Part shown: positions 6,708 through 14,994 of the stretch, one piece after another
Layout: each line of letters opens with the position of its first letter
Numbering within the stretch: the first letter of the stretch is position 1
NCBI GenBank assembly: GCA_022827225.1
Contig: JAJDTJ010000016.1
Coordinates: 1-64,000, forward strand
Length of the DNA stretch: 64,000 nt
From: Candidatus Poribacteria bacterium
GTDB lineage: Bacteria; Poribacteria; WGA-4E; WGA-3G
Direction: 5' to 3'
Position numbers and translations under genes: made by a program
The notes under the pieces: generated by a model
The model's database searches: none
What the model saw: the letters and a program-made list of their open reading frames with translations, nothing else
What the model was told of the DNA's origin: nothing

Positions 6708-8654
6708 TCACGGTGTCGCTGCACCAAAGCCTCCGCGAACAAACACACCCTCCCGATGATAAAACCACCACTCCAATAGTAGCAGGATACATGCGAGCAG
6801 TGCGGGGAACCGCCACACCTCTTGTGTCATCGGTTGCAATCCGTTTTCTATGGGTACCAACGTGTCTGTTTCGGTCGTCGCTGCCGAGTGCGAGAGTGCC
6901 GACGTGTCAGCGTCAAGTAGATTAACGGTGAATTCCAGCGGTCTCTCATCGACATAAAGCGTATAGACCCCGACCTGATCCGTCTCGGTGAATAGTGAAT
7001 CTGCGACTTTAACCCGCTTTTTATCGGGTTTCTCAATGTGTAGGGTAGCACCTTCGGCGATAGATGTAATCCTTATCGGTTCGCCGGTTCGGAATGCGTG
7101 CCGTGTCCGCCCATCCGTAAATTCGAGGGGTTGAAGCGTTGCCGTTGCGGACGCGAATCGCGCCAAAGACTGATAGACAAACAGCGGTGCATCCGGGATC
7201 GTCGTCGCGAAGTTAGAGACCTCTGGGTTGAACGCGTCGAACTCAAAAACGAGGAACTGGCGACCCGAGGCTTGCGCGATCCATATCAGGACACCTTCCT
7301 CCGTTTCAACGAGCGGACGTCCTGAGAGTGGCAGCGTTCGGTACGTCGATTTAAGTACCCGCACCTTTTGTAACGATATGTTTGTCATGAGCCGATGTGT
7401 CTCAGCCGTCTGAATAACGCGCACCGGTGCGTCAACTTCTTTAACGGCACCCTCTGCCTCTCCGATGAACGGCAAGGTGTTACCTGGATGGATAAAAATC
7501 AGATGTGTTCCGGGAGCAGCATCAGCAGAACGTGCCAAAGCCTCGCGTCCCGCCGGTGTGCCGCCATCGAAAATCGCTATATCGGCATCGCCGGTCCCGA
7601 TGTAATCTGCGGGAACAACCTGATGCAGGTCTACATGTGCTCCGTACGTCTCTAAAAGCGTCGGGAGCAGAGACTTTTCGTTGTCACTGACGAGCAGGAT
7701 TCGGAGTTGCGATACACCGGACAAGACGGCGGCGGCACTGTTATCCAGTGCGAAGTCGTCTGCTACCCGAAGATGGACGCGAATAACCTTACCCACCAAA
7801 CCTGCCGGATCATCTGAAAACAGGACAGGCTTCGCCGCCTGTGCCGGGATAGATACCGTTTTGCTATCGAAAGTGGCGTTTTCAACCGCCAGTTCGACCT
7901 CCACTTCTCTAACGGTATCCGTGAAATTCTGAATACCGACCAACACCTCGTATTGGTCTCCCACAATTTCGGCGTTGAAACGGACGATGCCGATGTTCTC
8001 AGCATCCGTACCGACACCGATTTTATGGACGGAAAGCGAGGTCTCCGGTCCGTTCTCAAAGTTCTCAAAACTATCGCTAATCAGGAAAACTTGGTCTTGT
8101 GGCGACTCCACATAGCGGGCTGCGGCATCAAAGACGGGGCGGAGATTGCGTGGCGTATGGCTTTGCGGGATAGCTTCTATGGCGGTGTCGAGTTTCGCGG
8201 TATCTGTCGTGAAGGCTGCTCGGATATAAGCGTCAGATTCGGTAGCACTTGTTATCATGAGCATCATACCGCCGCCAGCGGAGACTTCTTCTATATGCTT
8301 GCGTGCCGCCTGCTTTGCCAAATGAAGACGTGTTTTTCCTGTCTCCGTCGATAGCATACTTGCGGAATTATCGACGATGAGAATTGCGCGCCCCGGTATA
8401 AATCCGGGTCTACGGAGTGCCGGACGCGCTGCGCTGAAGATGACAAGCAGAAGAAATAGGACTTGTAGTATCGGGAGTAGTAGGTTCCGGAGCCGTTGGA
8501 AAGGGACATTCGCTCGCCGGTCCTCGTCGGTCGAGAGCCAGAGCATGATACTCGAAACGCGGTGGGTGTGGCGGCGCAGCTTCAGAAAGTGAAGTGCCAC
8601 CACGATCGGGATAACGCCGAGTAGGTAAAACGCGGCAGGGTTCAGGAACTGCAT
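6708..8654 (-). CDS. BatA-like membrane protein with von Willebrand A domain
   Basis: The 648-residue protein starts with the BatA N-terminal module: a membrane helix near 8-25, the L-W-L-S-T-D segment and a second helix near 58-76. A VWA domain follows, whose metal-ion site is D95-N-S97-A-S99. A long periplasmic beta-rich region and a C-terminal membrane helix (about 622-638) follow. Such proteins (COG1721/BatA group) usually sit near MoxR ATPases and transglutaminase genes and are thought to assemble envelope complexes, but none of those partners is adjacent here. GGGGAG precedes the ATG. It converges on the selenoprotein genes with an 8-base gap. Confidence 0.8.
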   Translation of the reverse strand: MQFLNPAAFYLLGVIPIVVALHFLKLRRHTHRVSSIMLWLSTDEDRRANVPFQRLRNLLLPILQVLFLLLVIFSAARPALRRPGFIPGRAILIVDNSASMLSTETGKTRLHLAKQAARKHIEEVSAGGGMMLMITSATESDAYIRAAFTTDTAKLDTAIEAIPQSHTPRNLRPVFDAAARYVESPQDQVFLISDSFENFENGPETSLSVHKIGVGTDAENIGIVRFNAEIVGDQYEVLVGIQNFTDTVREVEVELAVENATFDSKTVSIPAQAAKPVLFSDDPAGLVGKVIRVHLRVADDFALDNSAAAVLSGVSQLRILLVSDNEKSLLPTLLETYGAHVDLHQVVPADYIGTGDADIAIFDGGTPAGREALARSADAAPGTHLIFIHPGNTLPFIGEAEGAVKEVDAPVRVIQTAETHRLMTNISLQKVRVLKSTYRTLPLSGRPLVETEEGVLIWIAQASGRQFLVFEFDAFNPEVSNFATTIPDAPLFVYQSLARFASATATLQPLEFTDGRTRHAFRTGEPIRITSIAEGATLHIEKPDKKRVKVADSLFTETDQVGVYTLYVDERPLEFTVNLLDADTSALSHSAATTETDTLVPIENGLQPMTQEVWRFPALLACILLLLEWWFYHREGVFVRGGFGAATP

Positions 8655-8674
8655 TTTTGTCTCCCCGCGGTGAG

Positions 8675-9073
8675 TTAACTCGCATCCTCCGCTTTTTCCT
8701 TGAGGCTTTCGAGGACCTCTTCGGCGTCCAATTTACCGACTTCGCCGTAGTCTTGGAGACGTTCACACGCTGCGCGAACCTTATCGTGTTCGTCAAGTTC
8801 CATATAGATATTCGCCAAATTTTTGTGCATCTCTCGGAACACGCCGGGCCAATTCCGCTCACCCTCTTTGTCAATGATGCGGTTAGCGTTCTTAAGTGCG
8901 GTATCAACAACGGCATCCAGAGCAGCCTTGTCCGCAACAGAAATACTAAAATCCGGTTCTTTACGTTTCTCGTTATAGGCTTTCAATTGCCCGATTGCCT
9001 TATCGCATTCGTTGTATGTTTTTTCGATGCTTAACGCGCCTTCAAAAATTTTTGATAAAAATCCAAATTTCAT
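8675..9073 (-). CDS. small helical protein of unknown function
   Basis: This 132-residue protein starts at MKFGFLSKIFEGALS, chosen because GGAG lies just upstream, while a start 48 bases further upstream has none. It is charged, almost entirely helical, and its middle (about residues 60-120) looks like TPR-type helical hairpins (NLANIYMELDEHDKVRAACE). No signal peptide is seen. It lies 20 bases upstream of the BatA-like gene on the same strand and is probably co-transcribed with it. Confidence 0.65.
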   Translation of the reverse strand: MKFGFLSKIFEGALSIEKTYNECDKAIGQLKAYNEKRKEPDFSISVADKAALDAVVDTALKNANRIIDKEGERNWPGVFREMHKNLANIYMELDEHDKVRAACERLQDYGEVGKLDAEEVLESLKEKAEDAS

Positions 9074-9087
9074 AAAGTCTCCGAATA

Positions 9088-9130
9088 GTTTGTAGGTTGG
9101 GGTGACTGTAGAGAAACCCAACCTACAAAC
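9088..9130. repeat. REP-like palindrome, perfect 14-bp arms
   Basis: GTTTGTAGGTTGGG (9088-9101) and CCCAACCTACAAAC (9117-9130) are perfect inverted arms around a 15-base loop. Palindromes ending in GTAGGTTGGG are dispersed in many environmental bacterial genomes. It could also form a terminator after the LamG gene. Confidence 0.75.
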
Positions 9131-9154
9131 TTTAGTGTGGGTAACCCAATAGTG

Positions 9155-9931
9155 TTAGAAATCGGTTTTCAGTTCGCCCCACGTCACCGCCAATTTATCG
9201 CGTGCCTCGACTGCGAGCACCCCTGGAATACTCAGTTCCATGGATTCCTGGACTTCCTCTTCTGTCAACGCCTTGTCGTAAATGACGACTTCGTCGATAA
9301 TCGCGTCTTCGACTCTGTGGACGTTGGGGTTCTCGCCAGCACCGATATAGATCGCTGCTTCTTTGTACTCGGGCCAGGTGAAATTCTCTACCTGCGCACC
9401 GATAAATTCGCCGTTGACGTAAATCTTACCGTCCTTACCGTCGGCGACTAACACGTAGTGGTACCATTCATCTAATTCAAATTGGAAGTTTCCGAGACTC
9501 TTATCGACGTGGTGACCCGCATCCCAGAACGGATTGAAGGTCGGGTTCACCATCGTCCGGAACTCGCAACATCCGGCATCAATAGCCTCAATCGAGATGA
9601 TACCATCGTACGCCGAGTGCTCGTTGAGATAGAACCACGCTTCCATCGTGATTTCACCGCTCTTGCCGATCGGGACGATGAAATCGTTGGCTGCCATCTG
9701 CACGATCCCACCGTTGAGATGGATCGCTTTCTTGAACTCGCCATCAACGAGTGAACCCTTCCCGACGAGTTCAGCATCGTTCCCGTTCCCAGAATCATCT
9801 GGCACCGTCTTGCCGCTCAATTTATCGAAAGAGTAATAGACGATGATATTCTCTTCCTCAATTGCATAAGAGAGCCCGACAGCGAATACACAAATCGCCG
9901 CAAGCCCTAACAGGATTAAATATCTAAGCAT
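9155..9931 (-). CDS. secreted LamG-domain (concanavalin-like) protein
   Basis: The 258-residue protein begins at MLRYLILLG, preceded by a perfect AAGGAGG. An upstream in-frame ATG would delay the signal peptide by 43 residues and is rejected. After the signal peptide comes a LamG/Laminin_G_3 jelly roll: YYSFDKLSG at the first strand, DDSGNGNDAELVG, ITMEAWFYLNE, WYHYVLVADGKDGKIYVNGE and the typical final strand IIDEVVIYDKALTEEEV. Such domains bind glycans or proteins outside the cell. The C-terminal tail VEARDKLAVTWGELK resembles the tail of the unrelated secreted protein at 59860-60711, suggesting a shared sorting or anchoring signal. Confidence 0.85.
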   Translation of the reverse strand: MLRYLILLGLAAICVFAVGLSYAIEEENIIVYYSFDKLSGKTVPDDSGNGNDAELVGKGSLVDGEFKKAIHLNGGIVQMAANDFIVPIGKSGEITMEAWFYLNEHSAYDGIISIEAIDAGCCEFRTMVNPTFNPFWDAGHHVDKSLGNFQFELDEWYHYVLVADGKDGKIYVNGEFIGAQVENFTWPEYKEAAIYIGAGENPNVHRVEDAIIDEVVIYDKALTEEEVQESMELSIPGVLAVEARDKLAVTWGELKTDF

Positions 9932-9965
9932 GTGTATGCCCTCCTTGGGTATTTGAACTAAAGCA

Positions 9966-9994
9966 ATTCTAACATAAACAGGTAAGCGTGTCAA
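9966..9994 (-). promoter_or_regulatory. promoter of the LamG gene
   Basis: Read on the minus strand, TTGACA (9994-9989) is followed after 17 bases by TAGAAT (9971-9966). This is a near-consensus sigma70 promoter with start near 9959, upstream of the AAGGAGG and the ATG at 9931. Confidence 0.65.
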
Positions 9995-10021
9995 AATATT
10001 ATTTTCTTTTTTGACACGCTT
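9984..10021. repeat. 13-bp inverted repeat over the -35 box
   Basis: AAGCGTGTCAAAA (9984-9996) and TTTTGACACGCTT (10009-10021) are perfect inverted arms with a 12-base AT-rich loop. One arm contains the -35 box of the minus-strand promoter, so it may be an operator. It could also be a bidirectional terminator. Confidence 0.6.
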
Positions 10022-10133
10022 CTGTTTCAAGGTTCCCTCGTCCGTTGTAAAGGGTCCCATTAATTCTGAAATCCACTATAAACAGATCACGGTTCCAAAG
10101 GATCAAACGACAGATACAGTCCTTATAAAAAGA

Positions 10134-10163
10134 TTGACATCCTGTTACCGAAAAAGGTATAAT
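10134..10163 (+). promoter_or_regulatory. consensus sigma70 promoter of the Uma2 gene
   Basis: TTGACA (10134-10139) and TATAAT (10158-10163) are both perfect matches, 18 bases apart. The predicted start is near 10170, about 50 bases before the ATG. Confidence 0.72.
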
Positions 10164-10219
10164 ACTCGTCAGAACCTTAAGATACGTTTTTCATGCTCCA
10201 CGGCAGAGGAGAAACACCG

Positions 10220-11050
10220 ATGCAGACGCACACAAATAGACGCGATATATCTTATGCACCCACAGATACAGCAGACCTCTACCCTGATACGGATGGTAAA
10301 CCGATGGCAGCAAGCGACCTCCACTTGGAAATCCTCATCTGGCTTATACAGGCACTGCGGGAACATTTCGCCGCTATGCCCGATACTTACGTCTCCGGCG
10401 ATATTCTCACCTATTACACCGAAGGCAACCCTCGTGATGTCGTTGCCCCTGATGTTCTTGTCTCTTTCGGCATCGGTCAAAAGCGGCGACACACATACAA
10501 AGTCTGGGAAGAGGGCAAAGTTCCAGATTTTGTGATGGAATTCTCAAGTAAGACGACGTATCGGAACGACCTCACCGACAAGAGGGCGCTCTACGCTGCG
10601 CTCGGCATATCGAACTATCTGCTCTATGATGCGGAGTCCCTTTATCTGTCTCCACCGCTCATGGGTTTTCGGCTTGTAGCGGGTGTGTATGTACCGATAG
10701 AACCGGGTGCTGATGGACGTATCCATTCAGATGTTCTGAGTTTAGATTTCGTTATACAAGAGGGGCGTTTGCGGGTTTACGATCCGATGGGTGGCGATTG
10801 GCTGCAGACACCGGCGGAGATGCAGGCTGCCCGCGCTGACCGGGAAGCAGTTGCCCGTCAGGAGCAGCACGCCCGAGCGGAAACCGCTGAAGCCCGCGCT
10901 GACCGGGAAGCAGTTGCCCGTCAGGAGCAGCACGCCCGAGCGGAAACCGCTGAAGCCCGAGCGGAAACCGCTGAAGCCCGAGCGGAAACCGCTGAAGCAG
11001 AAGTCGAACGCCTCCGAGAACAACTTGCACGCCTACAAAAACGTCCTTGA
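10220..11050 (+). CDS. Uma2-family (DUF820) putative endonuclease with repetitive coiled-coil tail
   Basis: The 276-residue protein starts at MQTHTNRRD, preceded by AGAGGAG. Residues 15-190 form the Uma2/DUF820 fold of the PD-(D/E)XK superfamily, with the conserved P-D-V-L-V strand, D-F-V-M-E-F-S and K-x3-Y-x3-G-x-x-x-Y-L-L-Y-D. Residues from about 204 on are an alanine/glutamate/arginine-rich coiled coil built from two 21-residue units containing ARADREAVARQEQHA and extra RAETAEA heptads. Uma2 proteins are very abundant in some cyanobacteria and Poribacteria, and their role is not established. It has its own strong promoter and stands alone. Confidence 0.82.
   Translation: MQTHTNRRDISYAPTDTADLYPDTDGKPMAASDLHLEILIWLIQALREHFAAMPDTYVSGDILTYYTEGNPRDVVAPDVLVSFGIGQKRRHTYKVWEEGKVPDFVMEFSSKTTYRNDLTDKRALYAALGISNYLLYDAESLYLSPPLMGFRLVAGVYVPIEPGADGRIHSDVLSLDFVIQEGRLRVYDPMGGDWLQTPAEMQAARADREAVARQEQHARAETAEARADREAVARQEQHARAETAEARAETAEARAETAEAEVERLREQLARLQKRP
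10829..10996 (+). repeat. coding tandem repeats (two 63-base units plus two 21-base units)
   Basis: A 63-base unit is present at 10829-10891 and 10892-10954 with essentially identical sequence. Its last 21 bases (GCCCGAGCGGAAACCGCTGA plus A) are then repeated at 10955-10975 and 10976-10996. Identity at the DNA level points to recent expansion. Confidence 0.85.
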
Positions 11051-11066
11051 TGTGTATAATCTCCTC

Positions 11067-11122
11067 TGTAGGAGCGAGTGTTTCTGTGGATTTCTGCGTA
11101 TTTCTTGTCGCTCGCGATCTTT
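11067..11122 (+). repeat. dispersed REP-like repeat, copy 1
   Basis: The element begins TGTAGGAGCGAG, contains TTTCTGCGTATTTCTTG and ends CGCTCGCGAT. A second copy in opposite orientation lies at 14393-14465, on the other side of the PSD1 gene. Confidence 0.6.
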
Positions 11123-11240
11123 CATAAGAAAACGTCAACTTATGTAGATGAAAATCAAAATCAAAACCGAAACCTAAATTGTCCTGACGTGCAAGGCGTA
11201 TGGTATTGCCTACGCAGAGAAATGGAGGGAGTATTCTGTA

Positions 11241-14200
11241 ATGTTACCGACTCACCTATTACGTTTAGAGGCTTCAGTATTATGGACACGCATCGGTTGG
11301 ACGGGTCTTATCGTCGTCCTTTTCGGATTGACAACGGTGTTACAACCCGCCGATGCCGAGAAACTTCAGTTTGGCAGAGATATCCGACCGATCTTGTCGG
11401 ATAAATGCTACGCGTGCCACGGTCCCGATCCAGCGGTGCGCCAGGCGGACCTACGACTCGACACGAAAGAAGGCGCGTTTTCCGAACCGAGCGGTTACCC
11501 GATCATCGTCCCCGGCGAACCCGAAAATAGCGAACTCGTGCTACGGATAACACACGAGAACATCGATCAGCGGATGCCGCCACAGATCGCAAACCGCCAA
11601 CCGACACAAAAAGAGATTGAAACGCTTATCCAGTGGATCGCTGAGGGTGCCGAATGGGAAGAACACTGGGTCTATGAACGCCCTAAACGGGTGGAGCCGT
11701 CTGCCGTAGAAAACGCAGTATGGGTCCGAAACCCGATTGACGCGTTTATACTCGGTAGATTGGAGGCAGAAGGACTCACACCGTCAACCGAAGCGGACAA
11801 ACGGACGCTTATCCGGCGTTTGAACTTCGACTTGACCGGACTCCTGCCGACACCCGCTGAGGTGGAACACTTCTTGAGAGATGAGAACCCCGACGCCTAC
11901 GACGCACTCGTCAATAGACTGCTCTCTAAACCTGCTTACGGCGAACAGTTGGCAACGTACTGGCTCGATCTTGTACGGTATGCGGATACGAGCGGTTACC
12001 ATGCTGACGAAAACGTGAGCATTTGGCCCTATCGGGATTACGTAATAAAAGCGTTTAACGACAATATGCCGTTTGATCAGTTCACGCTCGAGAATCTTGC
12101 GGGTGATCTCCTACCGAACGCCACAATTGAACAGAAAGTCGCCTCCGGTTATAACCGTCTGAATCAGACGACCTCAGAGGGCGGTGCCCAAGCGAAAGAA
12201 TATCTTACGATTTATGCCGCAGATCGCGTCCGAACGACAGCCTCTGTCTGGTTAGGCGCGACCGTCGGCTGCGCACAGTGCCACGACCATAAATTTGATC
12301 CGTATACTGCGAAAGATTTCTATAGTTTCGCTGCATTCTTCGCCGATGTTCAGGGACCCGGCGTATACGGCGGCGGCAGTAAATGGGAGCCTGTTGTCCT
12401 GCTGCCGACACCGGTACAGGCATCCGCTCTACAAGAGATTGACGACGAATTGGCAAAGTTGGACCGGGTCTTCAAGGCATCATCCCCCGGATTGGAAGCA
12501 GAACAGGCGGCGTGGGAAGACGAGATTCGCTCGCAGCTCGTGTCAACCGAACCGACCGATTTCGCATGGCTGGACGACGTACAATCAAACGGCGGTAGAA
12601 CCGAAGGCACGTGGAAATTTGTCGGCAGAAACGAAGCGCCCGTTTTCAGCAAGCGGTTCTCACGTCAACAGATAGCAGCACCCGACAAAACCGTTCAGCA
12701 CTATTTCCACGCTGCGAAGCGGACCTTCACGCTCGCTGAAGGCGATAAACTTTTTGCTTATGTCTGGCTTGATCCCGAAACACCGCCGGAGACGGTGATG
12801 CTCCAGTGGAACGATGGGGATTGGGACCAGCGCGCATTTTGGGGTGAAGATAAAATTAACTTCGGTGAAATCGGCACAGATGCACCGAATCACAGACCCA
12901 TGGGACCGCTACCGGAAACAGGGAAATGGGTACGGCTTGAAGTGGACCCCGAAGTCGTCGGCTTGAAACCTGAAACCGTTTTGAACGGTATCGCGTTCGT
13001 TCAGTTCGGTGGTACTGCTTACTGGGATGTCGCAGGGATCGCCACGACGCGTGCCTCCGCAGTGAAATATACGCATACATCGCAGGTGATTAACGCAATT
13101 CATATCGACCCGTCCATCAGAACGGCAAGCCAGCGTGAACTGATCGCTGCGGAATATCGCAGCATCACGCCCGCACTTGACGGTATCCGAAACGAGATGG
13201 CGGACCTACGGAAACAGAAGACCGAGATCGAACGGCAGGTCCCATACTCACTGACGACGGTATCGACACAACCGCGGACGACACGCGTGCTACCCCGAGG
13301 GAATTGGATGGACGATTCGGGCGAGATCGTTGAACCGATGATACCTGGTTTCTTAGGGGACCTAAATATAAGAAACCGCCGTCCAACCCGATTGGACTTC
13401 GCACGATGGGTCGTCTCAAAGGAGAATCCGCTGACAGCACGCGCCTTCGTGAATAGACTCTGGGCACGCTACTTCGGCACAGGGCTCTCCCGCGTCTTAG
13501 ACGACCTCGGTGCACAAGGTGAAGCACCTGTACATCCTGAGTTACTCGATTGGCTTGCCGTGGAATTTATGGAGAGCGGTTGGAACGTCAAGCATATCGT
13601 GAAGCTTATGGTTACCTCAAGCGCTTACCGTCAATCCTCGAAATCGACGGAAGTCCTGGAGGAAAAAGACCCGTACAATCGATTAATTGCGCGTCAATCC
13701 CGCTGGCGACTCGATGCCGAGACGATCCGCGATAATACGCTGCTATTGAGTGGACTCCTCATTCCGACAATCGGCGGACCGAGTGTGAAACCGTACCAAC
13801 CGAAGGGGTACTATTCTAACTTGAATTTCCCGAAGCGTACGTATGTCCACGATAAGGACGAGAACCAGTATCGCCGGGGTCTTTATACACACTGGCAGCG
13901 GACATTCTTGCATCCGAGTATGATGGCGTTTGATGCACCGAGCCGTCAGGAATGCACCGCCGAGCGTGCAACCTCGAATACACCGATGCAGGCACTCACG
14001 CTACTCAACGATCCGAGTTATGTTGAAGCGGCGCGTGTCTTTGCGACGCGGATTATCCGTGACGGTGGCGAATCTGTTACAGAGCGCATCAATTGGGCGT
14101 ACCAGTGGACACTGTCTCGTCTCCCGCAGCCGCAGGAACTGGAGATTATGACGCAGCTGTATGAAAAGCACGAAGCCGAGTACACCGCTAATCCTGATGC

Positions 14201-14327
14201 TGCTGGTGCGCTTGTCGCAACGGGTGAAGCCCCTGTAACAGAAGGTCTCGAAGCCGACGAACTTGCTGCATGGACTTCCGTTGCACGGGTCGTCCTGAAC
14301 CTGCATGAGACGATTACTCGGTATTAA
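11241..14327 (+). CDS. PSCyt1-PSCyt2-PSD1 planctomycete-type cytochrome c protein
   Basis: The 1,028-residue exported protein has a membrane/signal segment near 15-38 and then PSCyt1 (PF07635) with the heme site C56-Y-A-C59-H60. Next come PSCyt2/DUF1549 (about 155-360), with RRLNFDLTGLLPTPAEVE and a second CxxCH, C344-A-Q-C347-H348, and PSD1/DUF1553 in the C-terminal half (RLDFARWVVSKENPLTARAF onward). A beta-rich insert sits between DUF1549 and DUF1553. These proteins are common in Planctomycetes and relatives, nearly always paired with DUF1501 proteins, and are suspected of acting in polysaccharide or sulfated-glycan breakdown. That function is unproven. Here its DUF1501 partner lies 2.3 kb downstream instead of next door. 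Confidence 0.9.
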   Translation: MLPTHLLRLEASVLWTRIGWTGLIVVLFGLTTVLQPADAEKLQFGRDIRPILSDKCYACHGPDPAVRQADLRLDTKEGAFSEPSGYPIIVPGEPENSELVLRITHENIDQRMPPQIANRQPTQKEIETLIQWIAEGAEWEEHWVYERPKRVEPSAVENAVWVRNPIDAFILGRLEAEGLTPSTEADKRTLIRRLNFDLTGLLPTPAEVEHFLRDENPDAYDALVNRLLSKPAYGEQLATYWLDLVRYADTSGYHADENVSIWPYRDYVIKAFNDNMPFDQFTLENLAGDLLPNATIEQKVASGYNRLNQTTSEGGAQAKEYLTIYAADRVRTTASVWLGATVGCAQCHDHKFDPYTAKDFYSFAAFFADVQGPGVYGGGSKWEPVVLLPTPVQASALQEIDDELAKLDRVFKASSPGLEAEQAAWEDEIRSQLVSTEPTDFAWLDDVQSNGGRTEGTWKFVGRNEAPVFSKRFSRQQIAAPDKTVQHYFHAAKRTFTLAEGDKLFAYVWLDPETPPETVMLQWNDGDWDQRAFWGEDKINFGEIGTDAPNHRPMGPLPETGKWVRLEVDPEVVGLKPETVLNGIAFVQFGGTAYWDVAGIATTRASAVKYTHTSQVINAIHIDPSIRTASQRELIAAEYRSITPALDGIRNEMADLRKQKTEIERQVPYSLTTVSTQPRTTRVLPRGNWMDDSGEIVEPMIPGFLGDLNIRNRRPTRLDFARWVVSKENPLTARAFVNRLWARYFGTGLSRVLDDLGAQGEAPVHPELLDWLAVEFMESGWNVKHIVKLMVTSSAYRQSSKSTEVLEEKDPYNRLIARQSRWRLDAETIRDNTLLLSGLLIPTIGGPSVKPYQPKGYYSNLNFPKRTYVHDKDENQYRRGLYTHWQRTFLHPSMMAFDAPSRQECTAERATSNTPMQALTLLNDPSYVEAARVFATRIIRDGGESVTERINWAYQWTLSRLPQPQELEIMTQLYEKHEAEYTANPDAAGALVATGEAPVTEGLEADELAAWTSVARVVLNLHETITRY

Positions 14328-14392
14328 TCTTTGGTTGTTTAGAACGGTTAAGCGCGGTTTTATGAAGAGTAAATAATATTTCGGTAATCGTT

Positions 14393-14465
14393 AAATATCG
14401 CGAGCACAAGAAATACGCAGAAACGCCCAAGCAAATACCCCAAGCAAAAATACTCGCTCCTACTA
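14393..14465 (-). repeat. dispersed REP-like repeat, copy 2 (inverted)
   Basis: Read on the minus strand it begins TAGGAGCGAGTATTTTTGC, contains GTTTCTGCGTATTTCTTG and ends GCTCGCGATATTT, matching copy 1 at 11067-11122 apart from an internal insertion of about 17 bases. The remaining gap up to 14555 holds nothing else I can name. Confidence 0.6.
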
Positions 14466-14555
14466 AGAGTTTGTTGATGCATTACCGAATTAAATTCTTA
14501 AACTTCATGCAACCGCGCCTCAATTACATATTAGAGTGATTCTCGGAGATTATCA

Positions 14556-14990
14556 ATGAATTTAAAACAAGTCTTATCTGGGCTGGCGCGTGTTTTGCTC
14601 ATTTCAAGTGGTCTCTGTATACTACTTGGGTTAATTAATGGAATTCTTAGAAATAGTTGGGATGTGTTTTCTATAGGTCTTATGGGTTTGCTCCTATTTC
14701 TCATAATTGTTACCCTTTACCTCATCATTGAATTAATCGTAAGACGCTTTACGAGCCAGAAAACTTTAGACGCTATTCTCAAAACACCGGACCCAATACC
14801 ATTAAAATGGTGGCAGATAGAATCTCTTTTGAAGGCGTTTGGCGCAAAGTCCATTCCGGGAAAAGCATCGACGAGGATCAAGTTTGAATTGAACGGTGTT
14901 ATCGTAACGTTTCACCAATCTCACAATCGAAAAGAAGCGTACGCTTACCAAGTGAGGGACGCTCGGCGTTTTCTGGAAGATCAGAAATAG
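14556..14990 (+). CDS. HicA-family toxin domain fused to two membrane helices
   Basis: The 144-residue protein has two hydrophobic helices (about 12-31 and 39-62), a short linker and a C-terminal HicA domain (82-142). The domain reads KWWQIESLLKAFGAK, STRIKFELNGVIVTFHQSH and YQVRDARRFL, the pattern of the HicA subfamily with 'F-H-x-x-H-x-x-K-E' and 'Y-Q-V-R-x-x-R-x-F-L'. HicA is normally a soluble mRNA-cleaving toxin of about 60-80 residues. No usable internal start codon lies just before the HicA domain, so the fusion seems real. A HicB gene starts four bases after the stop. ATG is preceded by GGAG. Confidence 0.78.
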   Translation: MNLKQVLSGLARVLLISSGLCILLGLINGILRNSWDVFSIGLMGLLLFLIIVTLYLIIELIVRRFTSQKTLDAILKTPDPIPLKWWQIESLLKAFGAKSIPGKASTRIKFELNGVIVTFHQSHNRKEAYAYQVRDARRFLEDQK

Positions 14991-14994
14991 TTCT

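Noticed and set aside
9932..10060. N-terminal extension of the LamG protein
   Set aside because: The promoter and a perfect AAGGAGG lie inside it, and it would bury the signal peptide.
10829..10996. CRISPR array
   Set aside because: Units are directly adjacent with no spacers and keep the reading frame of the Uma2 gene.
10742..11138. Minus-strand frames rich in SGFRSG opposite the Uma2 tail
   Set aside because: They mirror the coding repeat and have no start signals. The Uma2 frame explains the sequence.
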